The notes: a model not told the origin generated them from the letters alone. A stretch of 34,826 nucleotides of DNA from Ignavibacteria bacterium UBA6688 (GCA_002454845.1 DKJQ01000399.1:6211-41036), one strand, 5' to 3'; positions 24,690-33,674 are shown, counted from the first letter of the stretch. Numbers and translations: made by a program.

Positions 24690-25841
24690 TCAAGGGCTAT
24701 GGTGCGGGCGGAGGATTCGCCGGAGGAGCACGCCGGTCTTTGCTGTGAGGAGTTCGGCGGCGTGGCGCATGGCATAGTGCGAGGTAGTGGAACCATCGAT
24801 GAGGGTTTCCAGATCGACCAGGAAGTCGCTGTTCACAAAACTGTTTCGTTCTCCCTGAAGCGCGCCGACAACGGCCGCAACAGGAATCCCTGCTCGTCGG
24901 GATCGGCCGATGACCCCGGCCAGAGCCTTTCCAAACCGAACCTGGTCGTCGATTCTCCCTTCTCCTGTTATAACAAGGTCGGCCGATCGGAGATGCTCGT
25001 CGAATCGTGTGGCATCCAACACAACATCGATACCCGTCTTCAGTCTCGCACCGCAGAAAGCTACCAATCCCGCCCCCAATCCCCCCGCTGCCCCACCGCC
25101 GGGAATCGCAAAGACATCGACATTCAGGACAGTGCGAAGACATTCGCCGTAACGATGGAGCGCCGAATCAAGAAGCTGTACATCCTCCGGCGTCGCTCCT
25201 TTTTGAGGACCGTAAACCGCACTGGCCCCCTCCTCTCCACAGAGGGTATTACGGACATCGCACGCAACGGTCAGCGAAACATTCTTCAATCTTCCATCCA
25301 TCCCGCTCATATCGATGCTGGAAAGTTGTTGAAGCGCAACGCCTCCATGTTGGAGGGGGTGTCCACGCTCGTCGAGCAGCTTCGCTCCAAGGGCCTCCGC
25401 CAATCCTGCACCCCCGTCATTCGTCCCGCTCCCCCCGATACCGAGGATGATCGAGCTCGCACCGCTCTCAAGCGCTGCACGAAGAAGTTCCCCAACACCG
25501 TATGTTGTTGTGATCTTCGGATCGCGTCGATCGACCGGCATCAGCGAGAGTCCCGCGGCTTCCGCCATTTCCAGCACGGCTGTCGATCCGTCTGTGGAGA
25601 GCGCCCACCGGGCCTTTACCTTTTGACCGGGAAGCGGTCCATGAACGTCGATGTGACGGATCGTTCCTCCCATCGCCTGGGAGAGCACCCGGACCAGCCC
25701 TTCGCCTCCGTCGGAGACCGGGTGGCGGATAATGTGAGCGTCCGGTCTGATCGCCAGAACGCCACGTTCCATGGCCTCCGCAGCTTCATGCGCTGTGAGA
25801 GAGCCTTTGAAGGAATCCGGAGCAAGAAGGATGGTCTTCAT
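24690..25841 (-). CDS. Glycerate kinase (GlxK/GarK family)
   Basis: Phosphorylates D-glycerate, giving 2-phosphoglycerate in the characterised bacterial GarK/GlxK enzymes. The N-terminal ILLAPDSFKGSLTAHEAAEA is the family signature. ILGIGGSGTNDGGAGLAEAL (about 141-160) is the glycine-rich loop. ACDVRNTLCGEEGASAVYGP (about 194-213) and VITGEGRIDDQVRFGK are further family motifs. At 383 residues the length is normal, and GGAGG lies 10 bases before the ATG. No tartronate semialdehyde reductase is encoded nearby, so glycerate probably comes directly from the substrate (for example a glycosylglycerate) or from another route. Confidence 0.93.
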   Translation of the reverse strand: MKTILLAPDSFKGSLTAHEAAEAMERGVLAIRPDAHIIRHPVSDGGEGLVRVLSQAMGGTIRHIDVHGPLPGQKVKARWALSTDGSTAVLEMAEAAGLSLMPVDRRDPKITTTYGVGELLRAALESGASSIILGIGGSGTNDGGAGLAEALGAKLLDERGHPLQHGGVALQQLSSIDMSGMDGRLKNVSLTVACDVRNTLCGEEGASAVYGPQKGATPEDVQLLDSALHRYGECLRTVLNVDVFAIPGGGAAGGLGAGLVAFCGARLKTGIDVVLDATRFDEHLRSADLVITGEGRIDDQVRFGKALAGVIGRSRRAGIPVAAVVGALQGERNSFVNSDFLVDLETLIDGSTTSHYAMRHAAELLTAKTGVLLRRILRPHHSP

Positions 25842-25899
25842 ACAACACCCGCCTCCTCAGGGAACAGAGGCGGATGGATCCGTGCGGGTAGCGGATTGA

Positions 25900-28296
25900 T
25901 CAACTGACACCGAAGCTGCCGTCTGCTTTCTTACGGCCCTTGGGTACCGGCTGCGATGTTTCCTTGTAGAGATAATCCTCGAACCCGGGGACGCGCCACT
26001 GGAAATCCGGATCGACATACGGTTCATCATTCTCCCGCCCTTTCATCAACTGGATTTTCCTTTTTACCTGCTCCCCGAAGTTCTTGTAATAGATGAACGT
26101 CGTCTCGCCGACGCCGGAGACGATCATCCAGTTGGTCTTCGACGTTTCCCATAGATCGAGCAGATCCTTCGCGTTCTCAATTTCATCAAGGACCATTTCC
26201 TTGAGCATCGCGCGTGACTCTCGACGCTTCCGCTTGTCGGTTGTTTCAAGGTAGGTATGCACACCGGCAACCCAGGCGGTGACGTTACGCTGGGTTCGGT
26301 ACCAGCAAAACAGCGCCCGCATGCGATCGTACTGGTCTTCCACGACGGCACGTTCAACATTGTTCGTTGCAGCCGCCCGCATCTTTTTCAACAATTTCAG
26401 CGCGGCTTCAATCTCCGGGAACAGATTCCGGTTCATGAGCTTAATGCATATCTGGGCATGCTTCGGATCGACAAGGTCGAACCCGACGTCGTACCGGAAG
26501 TCAACACGGCAGCGGTTATGCGATGTGGCCAAGAGGAATTTCTCGTAATACGCCCGATCCTCCTCCGAAATTTTCTCGACGTTCGGGACGATCGGCCGGG
26601 TCAACAAACGGTACCAAACTCCCCACGATGAATAAATCCAGATCGGTATGGGATGCGAACGAAGCGCCTCGTCGGAGTGTTTCCACACCTTGACGAGATC
26701 GGCTGCCAGTCGCGAGCCGATCCATTCCTTCGCCTTGGCAAGGAGGAACGCCTGCAGATCGAGATTTTTATCGGCCTGAAACGCACGAACGAGCTCCTGG
26801 TTAATATTGTACGGCGCGAAGGTGGGGGGAATCGTACCGCTGGTGTAGCATGGGGTCTCTACCCCAACTTTTGCCATGTCCTTGATTTTGTCGAACACCA
26901 GCCATGGGAACGTAACTCCCAGCAGCGGTTCGTGATTCCACCCAAGGCCCGGATTGAAATAGACATCGGCACGTGATCCCTTTTTCTTCAGTTCGCTGAT
27001 CAACGGCTTCTCGGCATCGGCGAAGCGGTTGTGGAGCGCCGTGCCATGGATCTCGCGGGCTTCCTTGTATTTCGGATGTTTGTACGCGAGCTTCCAGCCT
27101 TTCGTAAGAAGAGAGGAAACTTCCACATCCAGGCCGTCGCCAAGCTGCGCCCAGATATAGTCATGTTCCGCCCAAAACGGCTCCAGCCGGATCAGAGTCC
27201 GAAAGCGCGGGTTGACCTTTCTCCCGGCGTCTCGCAGAATGCGCATGTACCGCATCAGGTTGTTCGCCGCCGATTCGGCAATCTCCTTATCCCCTTTCCA
27301 TTCCCGGATCACATAGCCGCCGCCGTTGCGTCCAACGTAGAGGGAGTTCGTATATTCGAACCCCGCGCCGCTGTCGTTCGACCAGATGGAGATGTAGTCG
27401 ATGGTTGGCACTTCCCGCAGCAGGTTCTCCATGAGCTCAGCATAGTGTTGTTGAACAACCGGATGCGCGATGGAGAGGTTAAAACGGGGATGCCAGCTTC
27501 GGATGGGATGGTCCACGCGAGCGCCCCGCAGCATGGGGTAGCGTTGGAGAAGATTGTCCGGTACGGACCGCGGCTCGAAGCAAACGAGTCCCGGGGCGAG
27601 ACCATACTTCTCCGCCAGTTCCGCGTTCGTCTTCAGAAAGTTCAGGTTTGCCTGGAGATAATCGTCATCATAGTATCCATTGTTCAGCTTGCTGGTGACA
27701 AACTGATCCAGCGACGGGCAATAAGTGTAGAACCGGTGAAGCAATTCTCCCTGCGGGCCCCGTTCGAACGGGACGGGCATCGCAAGGCCGTTGACTTCCA
27801 CGTGTGAGAAACCGAGCCGTGCAAGATTGCGGACGTACTCGTCGCGATCGAAATTGCGGACGGTCCGGCCGTGTTGAGTGAGGAACACATCGTACGCCGG
27901 CCGCATGTTCGGAAATGTCGGAACCACGATCTTCCCCGCCGCAAAGACCGATAGCGGCATGGCGGCCCAGTCGCCTGACACAAACGTACACAAATAGTAC
28001 AGGAGGTGCGGTTTGGAGGCAAGCACTTCCACCCCACCTCCTTCGGACACCCGCGCCATGATCCAATCCTTCCCACCGACCAACGAGCGATGGATTGTTT
28101 TCCATTGTTTGCTGTCCGGAACAACCGCAATGCGGAGGGTGCCTCTGGGGGCGTTCAATCCCGCAGAGCGTTTGATGGCCGCCCCCGGACTGAAAGCTGC
28201 CTGGAGCTCCCGGGCAACTGTTTGCTCCACCAGAAGGGTGGGAGAAGTGTATTGAATCGTACGGACTTGGGAAAGGGCGTCGCGTAATGTGGACAT
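25900..28296 (-). CDS. Large glycoside-hydrolase-like protein of unknown specificity
   Basis: A 798-residue protein without a signal peptide, so probably cytoplasmic. Residues 1-130 resemble the small N-terminal domain found before GH20/GH67-type barrels (TLRIAVVPDSKQ, HLLYYLCTFVSGDW). From about 130 to 480 the pattern suits a TIM barrel, with RLGFSHVEVNGLAMP, DYISIWSNDSGAGFEYTN (acidic residues near 306-314), TLIRLEPFWAEHDYIWAQ and DVYFNPGLGWNHEP. The C-terminal third is mostly helical. GAGG precedes the ATG at 28294-28296. It lies 83 bp after mtaB and before glycerate kinase. I do not recognise a characterised family. It may cleave a methylated or acidic glycoside inside the cell. Confidence 0.6.
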   Translation of the reverse strand: MSTLRDALSQVRTIQYTSPTLLVEQTVARELQAAFSPGAAIKRSAGLNAPRGTLRIAVVPDSKQWKTIHRSLVGGKDWIMARVSEGGGVEVLASKPHLLYYLCTFVSGDWAAMPLSVFAAGKIVVPTFPNMRPAYDVFLTQHGRTVRNFDRDEYVRNLARLGFSHVEVNGLAMPVPFERGPQGELLHRFYTYCPSLDQFVTSKLNNGYYDDDYLQANLNFLKTNAELAEKYGLAPGLVCFEPRSVPDNLLQRYPMLRGARVDHPIRSWHPRFNLSIAHPVVQQHYAELMENLLREVPTIDYISIWSNDSGAGFEYTNSLYVGRNGGGYVIREWKGDKEIAESAANNLMRYMRILRDAGRKVNPRFRTLIRLEPFWAEHDYIWAQLGDGLDVEVSSLLTKGWKLAYKHPKYKEAREIHGTALHNRFADAEKPLISELKKKGSRADVYFNPGLGWNHEPLLGVTFPWLVFDKIKDMAKVGVETPCYTSGTIPPTFAPYNINQELVRAFQADKNLDLQAFLLAKAKEWIGSRLAADLVKVWKHSDEALRSHPIPIWIYSSWGVWYRLLTRPIVPNVEKISEEDRAYYEKFLLATSHNRCRVDFRYDVGFDLVDPKHAQICIKLMNRNLFPEIEAALKLLKKMRAAATNNVERAVVEDQYDRMRALFCWYRTQRNVTAWVAGVHTYLETTDKRKRRESRAMLKEMVLDEIENAKDLLDLWETSKTNWMIVSGVGETTFIYYKNFGEQVKRKIQLMKGRENDEPYVDPDFQWRVPGFEDYLYKETSQPVPKGRKKADGSFGVS

Positions 28297-28379
28297 TCTA
28301 AACCTCAATCCTGTAATGTGGTGAGTGATGAAGGGAATTTACAAAAAGTTTGGTTCGCTTTAGACCTTCAAGATTCTTG

Positions 28380-29768
28380 TCAGAGACCGTAGCTTGACGG
28401 AGTGAAGAGGTGACCGTAGCGATCGATCATCGAGTCCATGATCCCCCCCTCCCCGGCCGGGAGCGCAACAAGGGCAGACTCGATTTTGTCAAGCCATTGG
28501 TGTTCTTTCGGCGCGAGAGCCAGGGTTTTGTTCCGAACAGCATCACGAATGACATGGAGCGCTTCCGATGCGGCTGCGATTGTCTGCCGATAATGTGTAC
28601 GCTCCCGCACGATCGCCGAAGCAATGCGGATCGTGGATTCAGGGGACAGTACGAGAGCCTGCGCACTGAGATGAATATCCGACTCGACCAGCATCCTTTG
28701 ATAGATCCGTTCCGATCCGGTTGAAAGGGCGGCATTGAACAACCGGCAGTCGTACGTCAGGAGCTCCAGGAACGCTTCGGGGGCCGGACCGGACAAAAGG
28801 CGGACATTTTGCACGGATTCGTTGCTCCAGAGGTCGCACATCGCCGCCGCCACATTGCCGACGGGACTGAAATGGGCACAGCTTGCCGACTTCCCCTCCA
28901 TCGCAATCGGCGCACCGGTGATGGCTTTGAGAATCGGTCCTTCGTAAGCACAATCCTTCGAGGGCCCGAAAGCACCACACTCGTACGCAACAAGGCTTCG
29001 GACGGCGCTTGCCCCCCGGACCATTGCGGCAAACACTTCGGGCAGCATTCCCTGCGACGACAACTGCATGGCCGTGTTGGCAAACCCGCATGCGGAATCC
29101 CCGCCGGGCACAACGCCGTGTGCCGTACAAATCGAAACGATTTCCTTCCAGAGAAACTGCATATCCCGCGGGGCAAGGACACCAAGTGCAAACATCACCC
29201 CTTCCACGTCGCCATACATCATCGCCTCATCGTTCAGCTCCTTGCCTCCCACCGATTCAATGGAGAGAACGTGAGCTCCGGCCTCAGCACACGCTTCAAA
29301 TGAAGCACGTAACGTTTCCCATTCGGTGCCGGTCCGCAACAGGGGCGGACGAATGGCATCGCGGATATCGGTCGGGGTGACACGGAGCGCGCACGGCAGG
29401 CCGTCCACTTCGTGGGCTTTCTTAAGATGGCTGTCAAGAACCCGTGTGATCTCGGCCCCCCACTCAGGCCGTTCCGTCATGGGAGGAAGCAATTCAAACT
29501 CGATCATCAACCCCGGAAGATGCAGACGCTTCGCGGTCCGACGGATCATCTCTCCCAACTCATCATATTGGTTGACGATGGAACTCCAGCTTTCCTCCTC
29601 GATCAACATGGTGGGGAGCGTGAAATTCAATTCCGGGTACACGGCTCCGGCACCCAACTGCAGGCCATAGCCGCAAGAAACCGGTTTCGGCACACGACCG
29701 AACATCAACTCCTCCGGACTCCTGAGGGCCAGCGTTGAGTATGGTTTCCCGGCTTCCTGCGTCGGCAT
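28380..29768 (-). CDS. mtaB: MtaB-type methanol:corrinoid methyltransferase
   Basis: MtaB takes a methyl group from methanol and passes it to Co(I) of a corrinoid protein. The protein can be aligned by eye with Methanosarcina MtaB along its whole length (462 residues against about 461). The three zinc ligands are kept: Glu171 in LSIESVGGKE, Cys227 in GGDSACGFANTAM and Cys297 in EGKSASCAHFSPVGN. Other shared blocks are RSLVAYECGAFGPSKDC and LWSNESVQNV. The start has GAGGA at good distance, 8 bp after the corrinoid gene. The family is certain. The substrate may be methanol or a methyl group on another compound, since the context is a sugar operon. Confidence 0.93.
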   Translation of the reverse strand: MPTQEAGKPYSTLALRSPEELMFGRVPKPVSCGYGLQLGAGAVYPELNFTLPTMLIEEESWSSIVNQYDELGEMIRRTAKRLHLPGLMIEFELLPPMTERPEWGAEITRVLDSHLKKAHEVDGLPCALRVTPTDIRDAIRPPLLRTGTEWETLRASFEACAEAGAHVLSIESVGGKELNDEAMMYGDVEGVMFALGVLAPRDMQFLWKEIVSICTAHGVVPGGDSACGFANTAMQLSSQGMLPEVFAAMVRGASAVRSLVAYECGAFGPSKDCAYEGPILKAITGAPIAMEGKSASCAHFSPVGNVAAAMCDLWSNESVQNVRLLSGPAPEAFLELLTYDCRLFNAALSTGSERIYQRMLVESDIHLSAQALVLSPESTIRIASAIVRERTHYRQTIAAASEALHVIRDAVRNKTLALAPKEHQWLDKIESALVALPAGEGGIMDSMIDRYGHLFTPSSYGL

Positions 29769-29776
29769 GGATGTCC

Positions 29777-30412
29777 TCAGGCGGCGAGCAATTCTTTGAC
29801 TTTATCGACGGCTTTGACAGCGTCACGGGCATAGGCATCCGCCCCTACTTCGTCCGCGAATTTCTGGCTTACGGGGGCTCCTCCTACAAGAATTTTCACG
29901 TTGGCGCGGACACCGGCCTGCGTAATGGCATCGATGGTGGTCTTCATGTGCAGCATGGTAGTGGTCAGCATGGCCGAGAGGCCGAGGATCGCCGGCTTGT
30001 GCGTCTGGATCGCCTCTACGAATTTCTGGGCTTGAACATTCAACCCGAGATCGACGATCTCGTACCCCGCCCCTTCCAACATGATACCGACCAGGTTCTT
30101 GCCGATATCGTGCATGTCCCCCTTCACCGTTCCCATCAGGATCTTCCCGCGTGATTCGACCCCATCTCTCACCAGGTGTGGTTTCAGGATCTTCAACGAT
30201 GCGTGCATCGCGCTGGCGGATTGCAGCACCTCAGGGAGGTACATTTCTCCCGATCGCATTCTTTCACCGACAACGGTCATCCCTGCAACGAGACCTTCGT
30301 TCAGAATGGTTTGCGGCGTGGCCCCTTTGTCCAGTAATTCCTGTGTCAATCGAGCGACATGGTCGGAGTACCCGTTGATAAGTTGTTCGGCAAGTTCCTG
30401 TAATTCTTTCAT
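29777..30412 (-). CDS. mtaC: Corrinoid (cobalamin-binding) methyl-carrier protein, MtaC-type
   Basis: Carries the methyl group on a cobamide between the two methyltransferases. The N-terminal helical cap domain (about 1-85) has the B12-binding-2 pattern (GLVAGMTVVGERMRSGEMYLPEVL). The Rossmann-like domain has GTVKGDMHDIGKNLV with Asp99, His101 and Gly104 as the DxHxxG base-off/His-on motif, AILGLSAMLTTTM for the nucleotide tail, and GGAPV at 177-181. At 211 residues it is a typical stand-alone carrier. It lies directly before mtaB (8 bp gap). A reductive activase (RACo/RamA type) would be needed and is not in the window. Confidence 0.94.
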   Translation of the reverse strand: MKELQELAEQLINGYSDHVARLTQELLDKGATPQTILNEGLVAGMTVVGERMRSGEMYLPEVLQSASAMHASLKILKPHLVRDGVESRGKILMGTVKGDMHDIGKNLVGIMLEGAGYEIVDLGLNVQAQKFVEAIQTHKPAILGLSAMLTTTMLHMKTTIDAITQAGVRANVKILVGGAPVSQKFADEVGADAYARDAVKAVDKVKELLAA

Positions 30413-30442
30413 CGTTTGTTCCTTTTTTGAATCATCGAGTGA

Positions 30443-31579
30443 TTACTTCAAGGGGTAGCATCCATAGGTTTTTGCCACCTCAACAAGGGCAAAGAGGTTT
30501 TCGTCGGGTGTATCCCTCCCGCATTGATCGCCGGTGGCAAGGATGAATCCCCCGCCGTGCGCCGCCGCATCGATGCACGCTTTTGCCTCCCGCTCGACAT
30601 CCTGCACGGAACCGTTCAGCATGGTTTCAAAGGTATTGACGTTCCCCTTGAGACAGAATTTGTCGCCAAACTTCCTCTTCACTTCGGCCAGATCGACGTC
30701 TCCCCCCGGTGGGCGCTCCAATGGCTCCATCACGTTCACATCGGAATTGAGGTAATTGATCTCCACAATCTGTCTCGAACGGCCGCAGGTATGCTGGTGA
30801 CAAATAACGTCCGCCTCCTTGCAGAGTGAAGAAACGAGCTGAATGACAGGCAAATCGAACTCTTTATAGATCCTGGGGGAGCTCAGGCTCAAAGAGGATG
30901 ACGATCCGGCGAGAAGGATCTCGTCGGGCCGGTCCTGCAGAATGCGTCTTGCCGATTTCTCGACGAATGCGACGTAGAACTCTTTAATGCGTTGCATCTC
31001 CGCGGGATGTTGGAAAAAATCCTGTATGGCCTGCATGGAACCCCCGTCCCTGGCCCAGACCCAGAATCCCATGAACGTTTCGATGGCAACACCGTAAATG
31101 CCGAGCTCGCCGATCCTGTGCCTGTTCCTCGTGAGCCCATCCAGTCCCTTTTGTTCCATGTACCACTGCAGTTTCGGAAAATCCTGCGCGATGTCTTTGA
31201 TGATTCCGGTTTGTGACCAGGGAGGATCGTTGTTCGGGTAACACACAATTTCCTCCAACTCACCAAACGGCGTCTCGATCCATCGTCGGACATGGAGTTC
31301 ATCGTCCAACGATTCGATTATTTTTTTCTGCCATGCGGGTTCCTCGTACATGGTTGCATTATCATAAATGTACCAGCCATCCATGCCGAAGTAGCGCACC
31401 GCATCCACATAGGCTTCGTCGAGCGATGGATTCTCATGGAGATAAATATCCCAAAACGGTTTCCCCGTGCGACGGGCCGGAACCATGTTGGAAATATCGG
31501 GCATGACCGGCACCCGGTCGGGCGTCCCGCGTCGCATCGCTGTCAGAATTCGATTCCTTGCAGTCATGGGTTCGTTCAT
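30443..31579 (-). CDS. URO-D superfamily methyltransferase with zinc ligands (MtaA-like)
   Basis: Likely partner that moves the methyl group from the corrinoid protein to a C1 acceptor. In acetogens such as Moorella, MtaA-type proteins use tetrahydrofolate; methanogens use coenzyme M. The zinc site of MtaA is recognisable: His263 and Cys265 in HQHTCGRS, and Cys353 in LATGDQCGRDTP. At 378 residues it is a little longer than MtaA. The N-terminal RNRILTAMRRGTPDRVPVMP is the URO-D start signature. It lies 30 bp before the corrinoid gene. A role in haem synthesis is unlikely, given the zinc ligands and the neighbours. Confidence 0.86.
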   Translation of the reverse strand: MNEPMTARNRILTAMRRGTPDRVPVMPDISNMVPARRTGKPFWDIYLHENPSLDEAYVDAVRYFGMDGWYIYDNATMYEEPAWQKKIIESLDDELHVRRWIETPFGELEEIVCYPNNDPPWSQTGIIKDIAQDFPKLQWYMEQKGLDGLTRNRHRIGELGIYGVAIETFMGFWVWARDGGSMQAIQDFFQHPAEMQRIKEFYVAFVEKSARRILQDRPDEILLAGSSSSLSLSSPRIYKEFDLPVIQLVSSLCKEADVICHQHTCGRSRQIVEINYLNSDVNVMEPLERPPGGDVDLAEVKRKFGDKFCLKGNVNTFETMLNGSVQDVEREAKACIDAAAHGGGFILATGDQCGRDTPDENLFALVEVAKTYGCYPLK

Positions 31580-31602
31580 GTTCTATACTCGCTGTCGTTC
31601 CT

Positions 31603-32652
31603 TCAGGCTGAGCTTTTCCCCGAATATTCCTCAACTGCCGTCTTGATGGCCAGCAGGTGTTCCAACGGTGTTCCAAACGGAGCAACGGCCGTCCCCAGTA
31701 TAAATCCGGGATATCCTTTTCCTTCGTCAAGGCATTCTCTTGTTCGCGCGCCGAGCTTTTCCGGAGTCGTTGTGATGAAATCGGATGAATCGATGTTTCG
31801 GCGAAATGCCCGGCGTGCCGCCGAACATCGTAAAAGAAATTCACCGGCGTCTGCAGGATAGTCACAGAGAATATTGTTGCCCCCGGTTTCCAGGTACGGT
31901 TCGAGAATGTCTGTGGTATTTCCACCGACGATCAAGGGGACGTTTTTCACGCCGAGCATTTGGAGTGAACGAATGAGTTCCTGGGTCGGCTTCAGAACAA
32001 AATCACGATACATGTCCGGCGAAATCAAGGCCGGGGAGGACTGTGAGTCAAAAATCACAATGCCGCATCCGATTCTGACAAACGCGGTTGCATACTGTTG
32101 AATCACTTCGGCGCAGAATTTCATGACTTCGTGGACGAGGGCCGGCTTGGTGATGGTCAACATGAGAAAATTCTCCGGTCCGACGAGGCTGGCCGCCATG
32201 GAAAACGGTCCGGACACCGCTCCCCGCACCGGTATCTCTTTTCCCAGCGCCTGCACAATATTTGTTGCCACCTCGACATTCACCGGCATCCTGCCGTCCT
32301 TTGAAGGATCGGGCATGCGAAGGCTCCCCATATCATCATCACCGTGATACAGGACCGTATCGGGCTCGATTGCAGGGACGGAAGTCTCCCCCTCTCCGTA
32401 GTACCGTACTTGACAGCCGACAGCTTCGGCCTCGACATTGTAGACGTCGATGCCAACGGTGAGAGCATCGGGATGGATGGACTCATATTCTGCGAGCAAC
32501 GCTTCCGTGAACAACTTCACATCCCGGCATACAATGGATGGAGTGGAGTGAACAAACCAGGCTTTGTGTTCATAGATCGCCGGGACAAATGGAACGCGGT
32601 CGGACGCGCGGCAGTCCATTGCATCGTTTAGTCTGTTATTCATTAGTGGCAT
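31603..32652 (-). CDS. URO-D superfamily protein lacking the MtaA zinc ligands
   Basis: Related to MtaA/URO-D over 349 residues: RLNDAMDCRASDRVPFVPAI at the start, IPVRGAVSGPFSMAASLVG in the middle and FGTPLEHLLAIKTAVEEY at the end. The zinc positions are lost. HxCGN of MtaA is IVGGN (241-245), and the final Cys corresponds to Thr321 in ILGTAVAP. It therefore cannot bind zinc in the usual way to activate a thiol or a folate. It may take a different acceptor, act as a pseudoenzyme partner of the next protein, or use another substrate. It follows the PfkB gene by 59 bp and precedes the zinc-type paralogue by 23 bp. Confidence 0.82.
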   Translation of the reverse strand: MPLMNNRLNDAMDCRASDRVPFVPAIYEHKAWFVHSTPSIVCRDVKLFTEALLAEYESIHPDALTVGIDVYNVEAEAVGCQVRYYGEGETSVPAIEPDTVLYHGDDDMGSLRMPDPSKDGRMPVNVEVATNIVQALGKEIPVRGAVSGPFSMAASLVGPENFLMLTITKPALVHEVMKFCAEVIQQYATAFVRIGCGIVIFDSQSSPALISPDMYRDFVLKPTQELIRSLQMLGVKNVPLIVGGNTTDILEPYLETGGNNILCDYPADAGEFLLRCSAARRAFRRNIDSSDFITTTPEKLGARTRECLDEGKGYPGFILGTAVAPFGTPLEHLLAIKTAVEEYSGKSSA

Positions 32653-32711
32653 TTCGTTTAATAAACAATACTACAAACAGTATTCCAGAGAACAAGGACG
32701 AAATGGGTTAA
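32653..32711 (-). promoter_or_regulatory. AT-rich spacer with two small palindromes before the methyl module
   Basis: GTTTA-A-TAAAC (32656-32666) and AATACT-N6-AGTATT (32667-32684) lie side by side in an AT-rich spacer ahead of the first methyltransferase gene. They could form an operator or internal promoter letting the methyl module be controlled apart from the aldolase and kinase genes. The evidence is only symmetry and position. Confidence 0.3.
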
Positions 32712-33656
32712 TTAATGGAGTCTTTGAGCACGAACCTGGTGCTCGAGGTCAAGGATTTCCTGGATTCCGGAATTCGCCACCCCCCACTTTTGCGCATTTG
32801 CGGCCCCGGCCGCAATTCCGAACGAAACGCATCGCTGGAACTTCCACCCCTGGTGGAAACCATAGAGGATACCTGCCACCATCGCATCGCCGGACCCTAT
32901 CGGGTTCACGGTCTGAACGGCAGGGGGCGTCATCTTCCAATAGTGTCCCCGGATCGCTGCGTAACATGGCTGTGCACCGTCGGTGACGATCGCATACTGA
33001 ATCCCCATGCCCAGAAGATGATTGAGCGCCCTCACAAAGTCATCATCGCTTTGCAGGGAACCGCCGAAGGTTTGTTCAAATTCCTCCTTGTTCGGTTTCA
33101 CCAGTGAAGGAACAGCCCGCAGGGCAAGCCTGAACGGTTCGCCGTACGAATCGACGACACTCATGACGCCGTACTTGTGAGCCGCGAGTACCGCTTCGTA
33201 ATACAAGTCGTCCGCCTCCGCGCCGGGAGAGCTCCCGCTGCACACAATCCAGGAACTCTTCGGGAACAGGGTGTGGAATTTTTTGCTGAGCTCGTGAACC
33301 CGCTCGATGGGCACTTGCCGGGCAGGCTCAAAGACCGCTGTGGAGGTCCCATCGGCTTCGAGATAAGTCACCCCTTCGCGCGTTGGAACGTCGGCCTGAA
33401 CAAAATCGGCTTCGATCCCTTCCTGCCGCAGCAGGTCCAGAGCCCTTGACCCCACCTCGCCTCCCATGAATCCCGTTGCTACAGATTGGACGCCGAGGAA
33501 TTTTAGTTGCCGGGCGACGTTGATTCCCTTGCCTCCGGCGATACATTCCATGGCCGTTGCCCTGTGTATCGCGCCGCGCACAAACGTATTCATGCGCACG
33601 GTTTTGTCAAGCATCGGGTTCAGGGTAACGGTGGTGATCATGGCGATGGCGGTCAA
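32712..33656 (-). CDS. PfkB-family hexose-phosphate kinase (1-phosphofructokinase/tagatose-6-P kinase type)
   Basis: Ribokinase-fold kinase of the FruK/LacC branch. ITTVTLNPMLDKTVRM at the N-terminus and CIAGGKGINVARQLKFLG are that branch's substrate-site signatures. NPIGSGDAMVAGI near the C-terminus carries the catalytic Asp in GSGDAM. With the aldolase next door it would yield a hexose bisphosphate for cleavage, so fructose-6-P, fructose-1-P and tagatose-6-P are all candidates. I keep the TTG start at 33656, which has GGAG about 10 bases upstream. An ATG five codons in (33641) is equally possible. Length is 314 residues. Confidence 0.88.
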   Translation of the reverse strand: MTAIAMITTVTLNPMLDKTVRMNTFVRGAIHRATAMECIAGGKGINVARQLKFLGVQSVATGFMGGEVGSRALDLLRQEGIEADFVQADVPTREGVTYLEADGTSTAVFEPARQVPIERVHELSKKFHTLFPKSSWIVCSGSSPGAEADDLYYEAVLAAHKYGVMSVVDSYGEPFRLALRAVPSLVKPNKEEFEQTFGGSLQSDDDFVRALNHLLGMGIQYAIVTDGAQPCYAAIRGHYWKMTPPAVQTVNPIGSGDAMVAGILYGFHQGWKFQRCVSFGIAAGAANAQKWGVANSGIQEILDLEHQVRAQRLH

Positions 33657-33674
33657 CAGGCAAGCCGCTCCGTT

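Noticed and set aside
24420..25907. 495-residue plus-strand open frame
   Set aside because: It is longer than the glycerate kinase it opposes, but its translation is low-complexity and Arg/Ser-rich with no family motif. The minus strand encodes clear glycerate kinase and EamA signatures.
30443..32652. Haem-pathway uroporphyrinogen decarboxylase (hemE)
   Set aside because: One copy has MtaA zinc ligands, and both lie next to mtaB and the corrinoid gene rather than haem genes.
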